64,000 nt of DNA from JAUHWL01 sp964416385 (GCA_964416385.1 CAYQDW010000004.1:1-64000), one strand, 5' to 3'. Shown: positions 1 through 8,410, counted from the stretch's first letter. Notes: generated by a model from the letters alone, not told the origin. A program made the numbers and translations.

Positions 1-2
1 AT

Positions 3-92
3 GCTGATTTATTCACTTTTATAATGCCATATGACGGATTTAATAACCAGAGTGTTTTTCGTATGATTGAGGAATGGACTTTGCTGAAGTAG
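3..92 (+). CDS. C-terminal end of an unidentified protein (cut by window edge)
   Basis: An open frame runs from the window edge to a TAG at 90-92 and gives 29 residues ending FRMIEEWTLLK. The residues look like ordinary coding sequence, with hydrophobic and charged residues mixed, and the frame has no stop before the TAG. Nothing in this short tail identifies a family. It is convergent with the tRNA-Val gene downstream. I infer that it is the 3' end of a gene lying outside the window. Confidence 0.45.
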   Translation, partial: ADLFTFIMPYDGFNNQSVFRMIEEWTLLK

Positions 93-140
93 GCCTTAAA
101 AGCTTAAAAAAGTCTATTTTTCTGCAAATTTTCTGCGCAT

Positions 141-168
141 AAAAAAACCCCGAAGAAATTCGGGGTTT
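141..168 (-). terminator. Intrinsic terminator of tRNA-Val
   Basis: Perfect 10-bp stem (145-154 with 159-168) with a 4-base loop. On the minus strand it is followed by a T run (complement of the A run 141-147). It lies about 30 bases downstream of the tRNA-Val 3' end. Confidence 0.8.
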
Positions 169-199
169 GTAAATTGCTGTTTTTCAGCTTCTTGGGTAG

Positions 200-274
200 T
201 GGGCGATACTGGGTTCGAACCAGTGACCCCCTGCTTGTAAGGCAGGTGCTCTGAACCAGCTGAGCTAATCGCCC
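200..274 (-). tRNA. tRNA-Val (anticodon UAC)
   Basis: The minus strand folds as a cloverleaf. The acceptor stem is GGGCGAT paired with ATCGCCC, the D-arm contains AGCTCAGCTGGTT, and the anticodon stem-loop CTGCC-TTACAAG-CAG places TAC at the anticodon. The T-arm carries GGTTCGAACC. The discriminator is A (200) and CCA is not encoded. It has its own promoter and terminator. Confidence 0.95.
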
Positions 275-289
275 CTTGCAAAGCGGGTG

Positions 290-320
290 CAAATATACAA
301 TTAGAAAGTACCTGTACAAG
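290..320 (-). promoter_or_regulatory. Bacteroidota-type promoter for tRNA-Val
   Basis: On the minus strand, TTG (319-317), 19 bases, then TATATTTG (297-290). This fits the primary sigma factor consensus TTG-N19-TAnnTTTG. The tRNA 5' end is 16 bases further on. Confidence 0.75.
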
Positions 321-328
321 AGGTAGAA

Positions 329-841
329 TTATTTTTTTGAATCTTCTTTTTCTGTGCCTTCAAAACCGATGCTAATTGAGTTTACGCAATAGCGCAGGCC
401 TGTTTCTGTGGGGCCATCATCAAAAACATGTCCAAGATGACCGCCACAAGAGCCACACATAATTTCTGTTCTAACCATGCCATGACTGTAATCTGCTTGC
501 TCCACAATTGCGCTATCACTTATAGCTTTGTCAAAGCTCGGCCATCCACAATGGGCATCAAACTTAGAATCTGACGCAAACAAAGGTGCATTACAAGCTG
601 CACAATGGTAAATACCATCTTCAAAAAACATATTAAACTCACCTGTATGCGGTCTTTCTGTGCCTTTTTGACGGATAATATAGTATTGCTCTGGCGTTAG
701 ACTTTTTCGCCATTCATCTTCACTCTTCTGAATTTTAAAGGTCATCGTAGTTTGGTTATTAGAATCAATGTTCTCGTTTTGTGCTGTACATCCAACAAAA
801 GAGCCCATTATTACAAGGGCTAAAAGCTTTATTTTAGTCAT
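329..841 (-). CDS. msrB: Peptide-methionine (R)-S-oxide reductase MsrB, lipoprotein
   Basis: The 170-residue protein reduces methionine-R-sulfoxide in proteins. The SelR domain covers about residues 40-160. It has the two zinc-binding CxxC pairs (C80/C83 and C129/C132) and the catalytic cysteine C152 in RYCVNSISI. The N-terminus is a signal peptide ending in FVGC with lipidation cysteine C18, so the enzyme probably sits on the periplasmic side of a membrane. The cytoplasmic forms of the family lack this leader. It follows the alpha/beta hydrolase gene on the same strand by 28 bp and may be cotranscribed with it. The gap contains a short inverted repeat (843-863). Confidence 0.93.
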   Translation of the reverse strand: MTKIKLLALVIMGSFVGCTAQNENIDSNNQTTMTFKIQKSEDEWRKSLTPEQYYIIRQKGTERPHTGEFNMFFEDGIYHCAACNAPLFASDSKFDAHCGWPSFDKAISDSAIVEQADYSHGMVRTEIMCGSCGGHLGHVFDDGPTETGLRYCVNSISIGFEGTEKEDSKK

Positions 842-868
842 GCTGTAATGTGTTTTGTTACAGACGTG

Positions 869-1714
869 CTATTTTTTAATGAAGTCAATGATGCGCTTTA
901 TTACAGCTTCGTCTTGTAATATAAACCGGTGACCGAGACCTTTTGTTTCTAAAAATTCGCTTGTTTTCCAAGCTTTGTGTACTGTACGCGCTGCTTCAAT
1001 AGAAACGTCCTTATCGTCTACATCGTGTATAATCAAACCGGGAATGGTCATCTGCTCTGCAACGCGTACTGAACTGAATTTTTCGAAGTCTATATCGTAT
1101 TCGGCTTTAAGGTGCTCTATAATATAAGTGGCTACGTTTTGTTCTAAAGATAACTTTGAAACAAAGTCATTAACCACGTCTGTAATGTAGCCTGGTGTGC
1201 CGATTAATATGGCCTTTTTGGCCAATGTGCCATACTTAATAGCGTTAAGTGTGGCCATGCCGCCTAGAGAATGACCAAGGATGGCTTCAAAGGGCCCGTA
1301 TTTATGTGACAAGTAAGCAATGCACTCTGCAAACTCTAGCATATGCGTTGTTTTGTCGGTACTAGAGCCATGCGCAGGAGCGGTAAACGCAAAAACTTTA
1401 TATCCAGCATTAACCAATGCTGGTGCTATTTTGTAGAACTGTGAAGCTCTACCTGACCAACCATGAACCAATAATACATTCTTGGTACTTTGACCTATAT
1501 GATAGGCCGTTATTCTTTTGTTGTCAACATATTCACGACTAATAATACTACCGTGCTTAAATAGACCCTCGTGTTCTGGAACAGGATATTTTATAGGTGT
1601 ATAGAATAGGGAAAGCACATAACGCTTACCCACTACTGGTAAAATTTTAACTAATAAACGAATGAGCCGGATACGCCTGCTTATTTTTTTTTGGAAATGG
1701 TTTTCTTTCTTCAT
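869..1714 (-). CDS. Alpha/beta hydrolase
   Basis: The 281-residue protein is a serine hydrolase of the alpha/beta fold. The nucleophile elbow GHSLGG is visible near residue 150, after the oxyanion-hole strand LLVHGWSG near residue 82. The acid is likely in HDVDDKDVS and the histidine in GLGHRFIL near the C-terminus. A basic, moderately hydrophobic N-terminus (about 35 residues) precedes the fold. The substrate cannot be read from the sequence; carboxylesterase or thioesterase activity is possible. It lies upstream of msrB on the same strand. The two are probably cotranscribed, but no functional link is obvious. Confidence 0.85.
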   Translation of the reverse strand: MKKENHFQKKISRRIRLIRLLVKILPVVGKRYVLSLFYTPIKYPVPEHEGLFKHGSIISREYVDNKRITAYHIGQSTKNVLLVHGWSGRASQFYKIAPALVNAGYKVFAFTAPAHGSSTDKTTHMLEFAECIAYLSHKYGPFEAILGHSLGGMATLNAIKYGTLAKKAILIGTPGYITDVVNDFVSKLSLEQNVATYIIEHLKAEYDIDFEKFSSVRVAEQMTIPGLIIHDVDDKDVSIEAARTVHKAWKTSEFLETKGLGHRFILQDEAVIKRIIDFIKK

Positions 1715-2107
1715 TAATAACCTCTAGTCGTTTAAATAAAAGACAATGCTTAAAGGTCATAAGAAGATTGGTATTAATGCGAAAAAAAAAATTCTACTTT
1801 AATTGCACCTAAAAATACGAATTAAAGGTATAGAAAACGCGAAATTTCAACTTTTGTGATAGTTTAGTAGTGGTTAACAAATTGATTGGAAAAGTGATTC
1901 TAACAACCGCAAGCATGTTCATTAGAGAGCCTTTGTGGGCCTTTAATAAGTGATTTTGAATAAAAAAATTGTTGCACTCTTAAAAAAGAAAAGGCTCGTG
2001 CTAATGATGGATTTATATAATGGGAAAAGAAGCGTGTTAGGTTTGCTTTTTTGCCGAGATGGATGCGCGTAAAGAAGGGCGTAGTTGCTGTTAGTGAAAG
2101 TGTATTG
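1715..2107 (-). other. Intergenic region, no gene seen
   Basis: This 393-bp AT-rich stretch lies between tRNA-Leu and the hydrolase gene. The open frames in it are short, lack coding character and partly overlap the tRNA. I see no RNA gene. It probably holds the hydrolase promoter, but I found no convincing TAnnTTTG box. Confidence 0.5.
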
Positions 2108-2192
2108 TGCCCAGGACAGGACTTGAACCTGCACGACCTAAACGGTCACCAGCCCCTCAAGCTGGCGTGTCTACCAATTTCACCACCTGGGC
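2108..2192 (-). tRNA. tRNA-Leu (anticodon GAG)
   Basis: The minus strand gives an acceptor stem GCCCAGG/CCTGGGC, a D-loop with TGGTAGACACG, and an anticodon arm CCAGC-TTGAGGG-GCTGG with GAG at positions 34-36. A long variable arm (GGTGACCGTTTAGGTC) is typical of class II tRNA-Leu. The T-arm carries GGTTCAAGTCC. CCA is not encoded. It lies downstream of tRNA-Lys on the same strand. Confidence 0.95.
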
Positions 2193-2213
2193 AAGGACTT
2201 ATTAAGAACAAAT

Positions 2214-2235
2214 AAGCCCCGTTTAAGGGGCTTTT
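2214..2235 (-). terminator. GC-rich hairpin between tRNA-Lys and tRNA-Leu
   Basis: Seven-base-pair stem AAGCCCC/GGGGCTT with a 6-base loop. The minus-strand tail ATTTGTT is only moderately T-rich. It may be a weak terminator or a processing hairpin between the two tRNAs. Confidence 0.4.
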
Positions 2236-2238
2236 CTG

Positions 2239-2311
2239 TGACTCGGCTGGGGCTCGAACCCAGGACCCATACATTAAAAGTGTATTGCTCTACCAGCTGA
2301 GCTACCGAGTC
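2239..2311 (-). tRNA. tRNA-Lys (anticodon UUU)
   Basis: The minus strand gives an acceptor stem GACTCGG/CCGAGTC, a D-arm with AGCTCAGCTGGTAGAG, and an anticodon arm ATACA-CTTTTAA-TGTAT with TTT as anticodon. The T-arm carries GGTTCGAGCC. The discriminator is A and there is no encoded CCA. Confidence 0.95.
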
Positions 2312-2333
2312 AATGCCTTTTCTAAAGCGGCTG

Positions 2334-2364
2334 CAAATATAACGGCTAATTCGTTCTATCAAAA
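2334..2364 (-). promoter_or_regulatory. Bacteroidota-type promoter for tRNA-Lys/tRNA-Leu
   Basis: On the minus strand, TTTTG, 18 bases, then TATATTTG (2341-2334). The same -7 octamer is used by the tRNA-Val promoter. The tRNA-Lys 5' end lies 22 bases downstream. Confidence 0.75.
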
Positions 2365-2429
2365 CCTTTTTTTTAAAATTCCGAAATCATGATTAATTCT
2401 GATTTTAGCGATTTAAAATTCAGGTAATA

Positions 2430-2939
2430 ATGAAGATTGCATTAGTAGGATATATGGGCTCTGGTAAATCATATTGGGCAAAAAAGCTAGCGACTGACCT
2501 GTCTGTATGGTATGTGGATTTAGATCAATTCATTGAAACAAACTACATAAATATGTCTATTTCTGCCTTTATAAACATTGCAGGAGAATTGAAATTTCGA
2601 CAGGTAGAGCGTCAGGCATTAGTAGAAATTGCACAGGAACAAAAAGAAATGGTACTTGCTACTGGTGGCGGTACACCATGTTATTTCAATAACATGGAAG
2701 TGCTCAACAATAATTTTACGACCGTTTATTTAGATAGTAGTATAGCTTTTCTTTATGATCGATTAGTGCAAGAAAAAAGCAGTAGGCCACTTATTGCACA
2801 TCTTGAAGATGCGGCTCTAAAAGAATTCATTGCAAAGCACCTTTTTGAGCGTAGAACGTTTTATAATCAAGCTAAGATCTCAGTTAATGCTAATGGCCTC
2901 ACGTTGGACGTGCTAAAAAATGTAATAAGTCATGGATAA
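2430..2939 (+). CDS. aroK: Shikimate kinase
   Basis: Phosphorylates shikimate to shikimate 3-phosphate in the chorismate pathway. The 169-residue length is normal for the family. The Walker A loop GYMGSGKS is at residues 7-14. DLDQFIE near residue 32 supplies the shikimate- and Mg-binding aspartates, ATGGGTP is the glycine-rich shikimate loop, SSRPLI is the lid region and ERRTFYNQA is the ERxxxY motif. It overlaps the nitroreductase start by 8 bp, so the two are translated from one message. Confidence 0.95.
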   Translation: MKIALVGYMGSGKSYWAKKLATDLSVWYVDLDQFIETNYINMSISAFINIAGELKFRQVERQALVEIAQEQKEMVLATGGGTPCYFNNMEVLNNNFTTVYLDSSIAFLYDRLVQEKSSRPLIAHLEDAALKEFIAKHLFERRTFYNQAKISVNANGLTLDVLKNVISHG

Positions 2940-3504
2940 TATTTTAGATAAAATCATCAGAGGGCGCAGAACTGTTAAACCGGACCGCTTTACAGGTGCA
3001 CAAATACCGGATGAAGCAATCTGGCAAATGCTAAATGCAGCGCACTGGGCACCTACTCACGGACACACAGAACCTTGGCGTTTTCACGTCTTTAAAGATG
3101 CTTCAAAAGAGGTGTTGCTTCAATTCCTTAATACATTGGACGCGAAGCTAAATGGCGAAAATGAAGTGCGTGCTGCTAAGCGTAAGCGTAATTTTTTACA
3201 ATCTTCTCATATCATAGCTATTGGTGCACGTTGTGGTACAAATCCGAAAATACCTGAAATAGAAGACGTACTTGCCACCGCAATGGCCGTTCAAAATATA
3301 TGGCTTACAGCCCATAATTTAGGTTTTGGTGGTTATTGGAGTACGGGTGCCTTGGCATATCACCAAGAATTCGCTTCCTTTTTAGGACTTAATCAACCTA
3401 AGGATCAAGCAATGGGGTTGTTTTATCTGGGTGTGCCAGTTCCTGGAATTCCAGATGGGCATAGAATTTCAGCAATTGAAGAAAAAGTAACTTGGCATTC
3501 GTAA
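2932..3504 (+). CDS. Nitroreductase-family FMN oxidoreductase
   Basis: The 190-residue protein starts with the typical helix ending in RRTVKPDRF, which contacts the FMN phosphate. It continues with APTHGHTEPWRF, matching the active-site loop, and has GFGGYWSTG near residue 130 as the second FMN-binding loop. The family reduces nitro compounds, quinones or flavins with NAD(P)H as a dimer; the physiological substrate is not visible. The sequence resembles the short YdjA type. The start overlaps the last 8 bases of aroK. Confidence 0.9.
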   Translation: MDNILDKIIRGRRTVKPDRFTGAQIPDEAIWQMLNAAHWAPTHGHTEPWRFHVFKDASKEVLLQFLNTLDAKLNGENEVRAAKRKRNFLQSSHIIAIGARCGTNPKIPEIEDVLATAMAVQNIWLTAHNLGFGGYWSTGALAYHQEFASFLGLNQPKDQAMGLFYLGVPVPGIPDGHRISAIEEKVTWHS

Positions 3505-3563
3505 TTAAAAATGCCCGATTTTAGATGATTAGAACGATAACGCGTATCTGTGTATGTCGCGTA

Positions 3564-4070
3564 CTAGAGTAAGAAGACTTCAGCAGAGTTCTTGTTGATT
3601 TTTACCGCTACATGTTCATTCATTGATGTGGAGAGCGACAAGCCTTTAACATCTGCTTTAACAGGAAATAATTTATGGTTGCGGTCTACCAAAACAGCGG
3701 TAGTTAATTTTTTGAGTGGTTGGGTGAGTAAATGTCTAATGCCATACATCAACACTTTTCCTGAGTTAAGAACGTCATCAATAAGCACAACATTGGCATA
3801 ATCAAAGGCTTGCAGTGGCATGCTGAGTTCTATGGCATTATCTAAAGGTTCTTTTTTGTTAATTTTCATTTCAACCAAAGCTATCTCTAAGTCAGAAACG
3901 GCCAATAGCTCTTTCTGCACTTGAGTGGCTAGCCAAAACCCACTTTTTGAAATACCAACCATTACTAATTTGTCTTCAGAAGCGTGTCGTTCTAAAATCT
4001 CCCAAGCAATACGTTTTATTTTTAGCGCTACTTGTTGTTCGTTTAAAACCAAGGTTTGAAGTTGGGGCAT
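3564..4070 (-). CDS. Phosphoribosyltransferase-family protein (PyrR-like)
   Basis: The 168-residue protein has the PRPP-binding motif VVLIDDVLNSGK at residues 94-105 and a type I phosphoribosyltransferase layout. The hood region LVEMKINKKEPLD resembles PyrR, the pyrimidine regulator with uracil phosphoribosyltransferase activity. No pyrimidine genes are nearby, so the substrate is open. It has its own promoter, which overlaps the stop codon of the methyltransferase gene upstream. Confidence 0.8.
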   Translation of the reverse strand: MPQLQTLVLNEQQVALKIKRIAWEILERHASEDKLVMVGISKSGFWLATQVQKELLAVSDLEIALVEMKINKKEPLDNAIELSMPLQAFDYANVVLIDDVLNSGKVLMYGIRHLLTQPLKKLTTAVLVDRNHKLFPVKADVKGLSLSTSMNEHVAVKINKNSAEVFLL

Positions 4071-4089
4071 AAGGCTGCGTGCTTTTTGT

Positions 4090-4121
4090 CAAAATTACTA
4101 ATCGATGGCGCTTCTCTCCAA
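4090..4121 (-). promoter_or_regulatory. Promoter of the phosphoribosyltransferase gene
   Basis: On the minus strand, TTG (4121-4119), 21 bases, then TAATTTTG (4097-4090). It sits at the stop codon of the upstream methyltransferase gene. The expected 5' leader is about 14 bases. Confidence 0.6.
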
Positions 4122-4691
4122 GTTTATGAAAACTTCTCTGTTTTGGCGAGGTTTAATACTGTTGATGCACCGCTCCATTTTTTTTATGGTAAATAGCGGT
4201 TTAAATAGTTCTTGGTATTCTGTGATGCTACCGCCAAAAGGAGGTCCGTTTTCTGAGAGGGGATGATCAAATAATACCCCAACCAATTTGCCATGTGGGG
4301 CAAGTAAAGAATACATTTTATGTGCATAATTTACACGCAAATCAGGGTTTAAAGCACAAAAGAAGGTTTGCTCTAAAATCAAGTCATACTTGCCTTGATG
4401 TGTAAACACATCTCCTAATAGGTATTGGGTTTTTGGAAAGTTTGGTACCCGATTAAGAAAATGTTCTCTTGCTGTAGGCGAAAAATCCAGTAGTGTGATA
4501 TTAAAAAAGCCAAGGTTGAAGAGCAGTTCGGCTTCGTACGCATGGCCGCATCCTGGAATAAATATGCGTATATCTTTATTTTTTAATGATTGAAAGTACG
4601 TGACAAACGGTTGTGTTGGTCCGCCAACATCCCATCCTGTTTGGTTGTTTTTATAGTTCTCCTCCCAATATGTTGCGTTTAGCTTTTTCAT
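4098..4691 (-). CDS. SAM-dependent methyltransferase, TPMT-like
   Basis: The 197-residue protein belongs to the thiopurine-methyltransferase-like class I methyltransferases. YWEENYKNNQTGWDVGGPT is the family N-terminus, and FIPGCGHAYEAELLFNLGF around residue 45 is the SAM-binding loop, followed by the acidic LLDFS. EQTFFCALNP matches the later conserved motif. Relatives act on small thiol, selenium or halide compounds; the substrate here is unknown. The start codon overlaps the rlmD stop codon in an ATGA, so it is translationally coupled to rlmD. Confidence 0.85.
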   Translation of the reverse strand: MKKLNATYWEENYKNNQTGWDVGGPTQPFVTYFQSLKNKDIRIFIPGCGHAYEAELLFNLGFFNITLLDFSPTAREHFLNRVPNFPKTQYLLGDVFTHQGKYDLILEQTFFCALNPDLRVNYAHKMYSLLAPHGKLVGVLFDHPLSENGPPFGGSITEYQELFKPLFTIKKMERCINSIKPRQNREVFINLERSAID

Positions 4692-6112
4692 TTGAGCGAA
4701 AGTAAAACCACATTCTCTATGTGGTGGGTGTGCGGAAACATGTCTACAGCTCTACTTTTAACAACATGATAAGCCTGGGCTAATAGTGCTAAATCTCTTG
4801 CCTGAGTTGCCGGGTTGCAGCTTACGTATACAATGCGAGGCGCTTGTAGTTCTAAAAGTTGTTCAATCACTTTTGGGTGCATGCCATCTCGTGGTGGGTC
4901 GGTTATAATCACATCAGGTTTGCCATGCGTGGCAATAAATGTGGTATCAAAGGCATCTCGCATATCACCAACAACAAAGGTCACATTGTTGATCTTATTT
5001 TCTGCTGCATTTATAAGCGCATCATCAATAGCTTCTTTAACAGATTCAATACCAATTACTTTTGCTGCCTTTTGCGCCATAAATAGCGCGATGGTACCCG
5101 TTCCGGTATACAAGTCATAAACTGTTTCGCCACCTTTGAGTTGGGCGTATTCTAAGGCAATTTTATAAAGGTGAAAAGCTTGTTTCGGATTGGTTTGATA
5201 GAACGATTTTGCACCTATTCTGAATTTTAATGGCGCTTGATTAGCATAAATTGAGGGCATTTCTTCTGCGATATAATCCGTTCCAGAAAAGGTGTGCACG
5301 TCTAAATCATAAATGGTATCATTTTGCTTTGGATTGATAACGTATAAAAGCGCACTAATACTTGGGAATGCTAGATCCAGCGCACTCAGTATTTGATTGA
5401 TAATGACTTGGTCATCTGCACCAAATTGCACTAAAACCATGACTTGGCCAGTTGTTGTGGTGCGCACCAGTAATGATCTCAAGAGCCCTTTTTTCTCACG
5501 TAAGTCAAAAAAGTCAATTTGGTTATCTATGGCATAGTTACGTAGCCAATTGCGAATGTCATTGCTTATGCCGCCCTGTAGGTGACATTTTTTAACGTTT
5601 AAAACTTTATCCCATAGGCCAGGAATGTGAAAACCTATACCATCGCGGTTAGGTATAGATTCTGCGCTAGAAATCTCTTCTTTTGTGAGCCAACGGCTAT
5701 TGGTACATGCAAACTCTAGCTTGTTTCTGTAAAAATAGATTTCGGCACTACCCAATATTGGTTCAACAACTTCGGGTATTACACCGCCAATCTTTGCCAG
5801 ATTGTTGGCAACGAGATTTGCCTTATAAGAAAGCTGAGCTGAGTAGCTTAGATGTTGCCATTTACAGCCACCACAAACGCCAAAATGCTCACATTCTGGT
5901 TGAGTGCGCTCATTTGAGTATGTTGTAATCTTTTGTACATCGGCCTCGTAAAAACCTTTTTTTCTTCGCTTTAAAGAGATATCACAGATATCGCCTGGTA
6001 CCGCACCATTTACAAAATAGATGTTTCCATCCTTTTTTCCGATGGCTTTACCCTTTGCACCAATATCAACAATGCTAACGCCAGTAATCGTTTTATTTTG
6101 CTGTTTACTCAT
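4688..6112 (-). CDS. rlmD: 23S rRNA (uracil-5-)-methyltransferase RlmD/RumA family
   Basis: Methylates a uridine of 23S rRNA (U1939 in E. coli). A TRAM domain at the N-terminus is followed by the iron-sulfur cysteines in CEHFGVCGGCKWQH near residue 80. The SAM site YDLYTGTGTIALFMA, the conserved TDPPRDGMHP and the nucleophile motif YVSCNPATQARD follow. I chose the ATG at 6112 (MSKQQNKT). The longer frame to 6145 would add 11 residues, but a good promoter box at 6117-6124 lies inside that extension. The stop overlaps the next gene by 4 bp. RlmCD-type specificity for a second uridine cannot be excluded. Confidence 0.92.
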   Translation of the reverse strand: MSKQQNKTITGVSIVDIGAKGKAIGKKDGNIYFVNGAVPGDICDISLKRRKKGFYEADVQKITTYSNERTQPECEHFGVCGGCKWQHLSYSAQLSYKANLVANNLAKIGGVIPEVVEPILGSAEIYFYRNKLEFACTNSRWLTKEEISSAESIPNRDGIGFHIPGLWDKVLNVKKCHLQGGISNDIRNWLRNYAIDNQIDFFDLREKKGLLRSLLVRTTTTGQVMVLVQFGADDQVIINQILSALDLAFPSISALLYVINPKQNDTIYDLDVHTFSGTDYIAEEMPSIYANQAPLKFRIGAKSFYQTNPKQAFHLYKIALEYAQLKGGETVYDLYTGTGTIALFMAQKAAKVIGIESVKEAIDDALINAAENKINNVTFVVGDMRDAFDTTFIATHGKPDVIITDPPRDGMHPKVIEQLLELQAPRIVYVSCNPATQARDLALLAQAYHVVKSRAVDMFPHTHHIENVVLLSLK

Positions 6113-6116
6113 TGCG

Positions 6117-6124
6117 CAAAAGTA
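6117..6124 (-). promoter_or_regulatory. -7 box in front of rlmD, predicts an almost leaderless mRNA
   Basis: TACTTTTG on the minus strand matches TAnnTTTG exactly. Its last base is 5 bases before the chosen ATG (6112). No clear TTG lies at the -33 distance. The position decides the start codon. Confidence 0.5.
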
Positions 6125-6168
6125 CATGCCAGCTACTATACTCATGCATTTGTGGCGTAAAGTGTTCT

Positions 6169-6207
6169 AAAAAAGAAAAGGGCCTTAAAAATCAATTTAA
6201 TGCCCTT
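6169..6207 (-). terminator. Terminator after the first T9SS/Omp28-like gene
   Basis: Stem AAGGGC-TTAAA paired with TTTAA-GCCCTT (6178-6207, one mismatch). The minus-strand tail is TTTTCTTTTTTAG. It lies 28 bases past the stop codon at 6235. Confidence 0.75.
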
Positions 6208-6234
6208 CTCGTAGGTATGCTAAAAAAAGAATCG

Positions 6235-8283
6235 TTACTCTATCATAATTTTTTGGACGATTTCTTCGCCATTAAAAGCAATAGAAATTAAATACATGCC
6301 AGCAGGTAAGTCTGGTAGTGCTACAGGTAATACGTGGTCTCCTGCATCATGACTATAGTCCTTTTCAAGTACACTTTTGCCGGTAATGGTTGTTAACCTA
6401 ACACGCACATTGGTTTGTGCTTGTAGGTTAAAAGAAAGGTATACCAGTTGATCTGCGGGGTTTGGGTAAAGTTGCACTTTGCGTGCATTGCCATATTCGC
6501 CCAAACCAATATCGTTATATATGCTTTGAACAGAAACAGCCTGTAAAACTTCTTTTGTTTGGTTGTTTTGTACCCAAGCTGCTACACCTAGATTTTCAAA
6601 GTCTTCTATGGTATGATTTGAACTTAGATTAATCGGCTGGGTTGCGTTAGGTGGTAAAACGTAATTACCTTTAAACGTAAAGCAAAGGTTGTAATCTTCT
6701 GTAGCGCCTGCCTGCAATGCCGTAATAGAGGTTCCGTTGGCATTGGGTAACATCTTCTTCATAACATTATAAAAAACGGTTTCGCCATTGTTCTTTATGT
6801 TCTGAACGCTCTCATTTTCATATATCGCAGCATATAGCGTAAGATCTGCATTGGGCATATCTACCAAAGATGTTAAATCAATATCTACACATACCGTTTG
6901 GCCAACAACCTCGCTTGTTGCAGTTAAGTCAATTAGCGCCAATTTATTCTGTGCTGATGTTAGCACGCTCTGATCGAAGATGGTGTTAAAAGTGGTCCAG
7001 TCTGTACCGTCTACCTGCAGATTAGGAACGCTGCTCACGCCATAATACTGCCTTCTAGTAGATCCTTCATTTGTAAAATAAGGGTCTCCATTACCTGGCC
7101 AACTCATCGCGTACTTTACATGCACAACATCACCTGAATACTGCGCAAGTGTATTTTCAAATTGGGTATTAAATGTTTTGCTGGTAATGCTTGTGCTGCT
7201 TGTAAATGTTTCAAGTAAAGGAACGCGAAGCGCTGAACTTTGAATTACAGTTACAGCTTTAAAAGCGGTATCATTAGCAGTATTGGTATCAAGCATACCG
7301 TTTATATTTTCTGCCCAAACTTTTACCACACCAACCCCTGTTTGTGGTGCCCACAGTTGCGGGTGACTTACGGTATCCGTTTCCCAAGGTGCAATACTCA
7401 AATTAGATATGGTTGCGCTTGTTTTTAAGCTACCAGATTGGATGTAGTTCATATCTAAAAAGCTTATGGTATCGGCACCTAAATTTCTAAGGACGAGCTG
7501 AATTTCATAAGGGCCATCTGCAACGGTTAAATAGTCATCTAGCAATACAGCTAAACCATCGGCATCTACCAACGGTTGTGTACCGGCATAAAAAGAATGA
7601 TACACATTATCTGCACGCGTAGGGCTGTCGGCAGATTGATTTGTTGCAGCAGGCGATCCTGTAATCATCACTGCATTTGTACTTGAGAGTTGCATGCCAA
7701 GTGTTAATCCCATAGTTAGACCTGGGCTTGAACGTTGATCAACAATGTATATGGCATTGGTTGTTTCTTCTAGAACTATACTCCAATAGGTATGGTGGCT
7801 ACCAACGGTGCTTGGTAACGAATATGCATTAAAGCTAACCCAAAGTTGTCTGTGTGGGGCAGTGCCAAAAGTCTTAGTTACGATAAAGTCGTTGCTACCT
7901 CTACCAGAAAGGCCCCAAATGCAAATTGAAGCATCAGGAATAGAAGCGTGTGGTAATGCCTGGTTAATTAAACCTGGAACAGCCGTGGCATTGGTATTAA
8001 ATGTAAGCACACCAGATGTAGATACTTTAAATACCGTTACGGGGTTTCCATTAAAATTAAAAGGGAAGGGAAGCGTGTCAATAGCACTCCATCTGGGATA
8101 AATGGCGTTTCCAGAATCAAGAATGCTCCAAGAAGTAGGTAAACCACCGCTAACGGGATATTCTAAATCTTCTTGATTTACATTATTTGGATTACCAAAT
8201 GCTGTAGGGGCTTGATAATACTGCGCCACAGAAACACTCGTAAAGAGCAGGTACGTTAAAACAATTAGTATTACTTTTTTCAT
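6235..8283 (-). CDS. T9SS-exported Omp28-like protein lacking the CxxC motif
   Basis: The secreted protein has about 682 residues with a signal peptide ending VSVAQ. A beta-rich N-terminal region follows (motif YPVSGGLPTSW), then an Ig/CARDB-like stretch near residues 250-340 and a thioredoxin-like Omp28 region. Type A T9SS sorting sequence (LYPNPADQLVYLSF to the end) closes it. It is a paralog of the gene at 8470-10497. Where that protein has STCPPC, this one has STSITS near residue 364, so it cannot do disulfide chemistry there; the cis-proline segment SSVPNLQVDG is kept. I use the ATG at 8283; the frame extends to a TTG at 8310, but the promoter overlaps it. Confidence 0.85.
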   Translation of the reverse strand: MKKVILIVLTYLLFTSVSVAQYYQAPTAFGNPNNVNQEDLEYPVSGGLPTSWSILDSGNAIYPRWSAIDTLPFPFNFNGNPVTVFKVSTSGVLTFNTNATAVPGLINQALPHASIPDASICIWGLSGRGSNDFIVTKTFGTAPHRQLWVSFNAYSLPSTVGSHHTYWSIVLEETTNAIYIVDQRSSPGLTMGLTLGMQLSSTNAVMITGSPAATNQSADSPTRADNVYHSFYAGTQPLVDADGLAVLLDDYLTVADGPYEIQLVLRNLGADTISFLDMNYIQSGSLKTSATISNLSIAPWETDTVSHPQLWAPQTGVGVVKVWAENINGMLDTNTANDTAFKAVTVIQSSALRVPLLETFTSSTSITSKTFNTQFENTLAQYSGDVVHVKYAMSWPGNGDPYFTNEGSTRRQYYGVSSVPNLQVDGTDWTTFNTIFDQSVLTSAQNKLALIDLTATSEVVGQTVCVDIDLTSLVDMPNADLTLYAAIYENESVQNIKNNGETVFYNVMKKMLPNANGTSITALQAGATEDYNLCFTFKGNYVLPPNATQPINLSSNHTIEDFENLGVAAWVQNNQTKEVLQAVSVQSIYNDIGLGEYGNARKVQLYPNPADQLVYLSFNLQAQTNVRVRLTTITGKSVLEKDYSHDAGDHVLPVALPDLPAGMYLISIAFNGEEIVQKIMIE

Positions 8284-8307
8284 AACTCTATTCTTGTTGA
8301 AGGTATT

Positions 8308-8315
8308 CAAAACTA
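8308..8315 (-). promoter_or_regulatory. -7 box for the CxxC-less Omp28-like gene
   Basis: TAGTTTTG on the minus strand matches TAnnTTTG exactly. It lies 24 bases upstream of the ATG at 8283. No clear -33 element was seen. Confidence 0.45.
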
Positions 8316-8410
8316 TTTAGAAATGAACCGAATACACTGTTTATTTAAATAATAAAACAACATTTAATTGTTAATAAGTCAAATAAGTGTTGATAAAATT
8401 ACTAGGAACA

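Noticed and set aside
104..319. Minus-strand open frame across the tRNA-Val gene
   Set aside because: It overlaps the tRNA, its terminator and promoter, and has no coding character.
1943..2362. Two short minus-strand frames over tRNA-Leu and tRNA-Lys
   Set aside because: They run through the tRNA genes; the codons are tRNA sequence.
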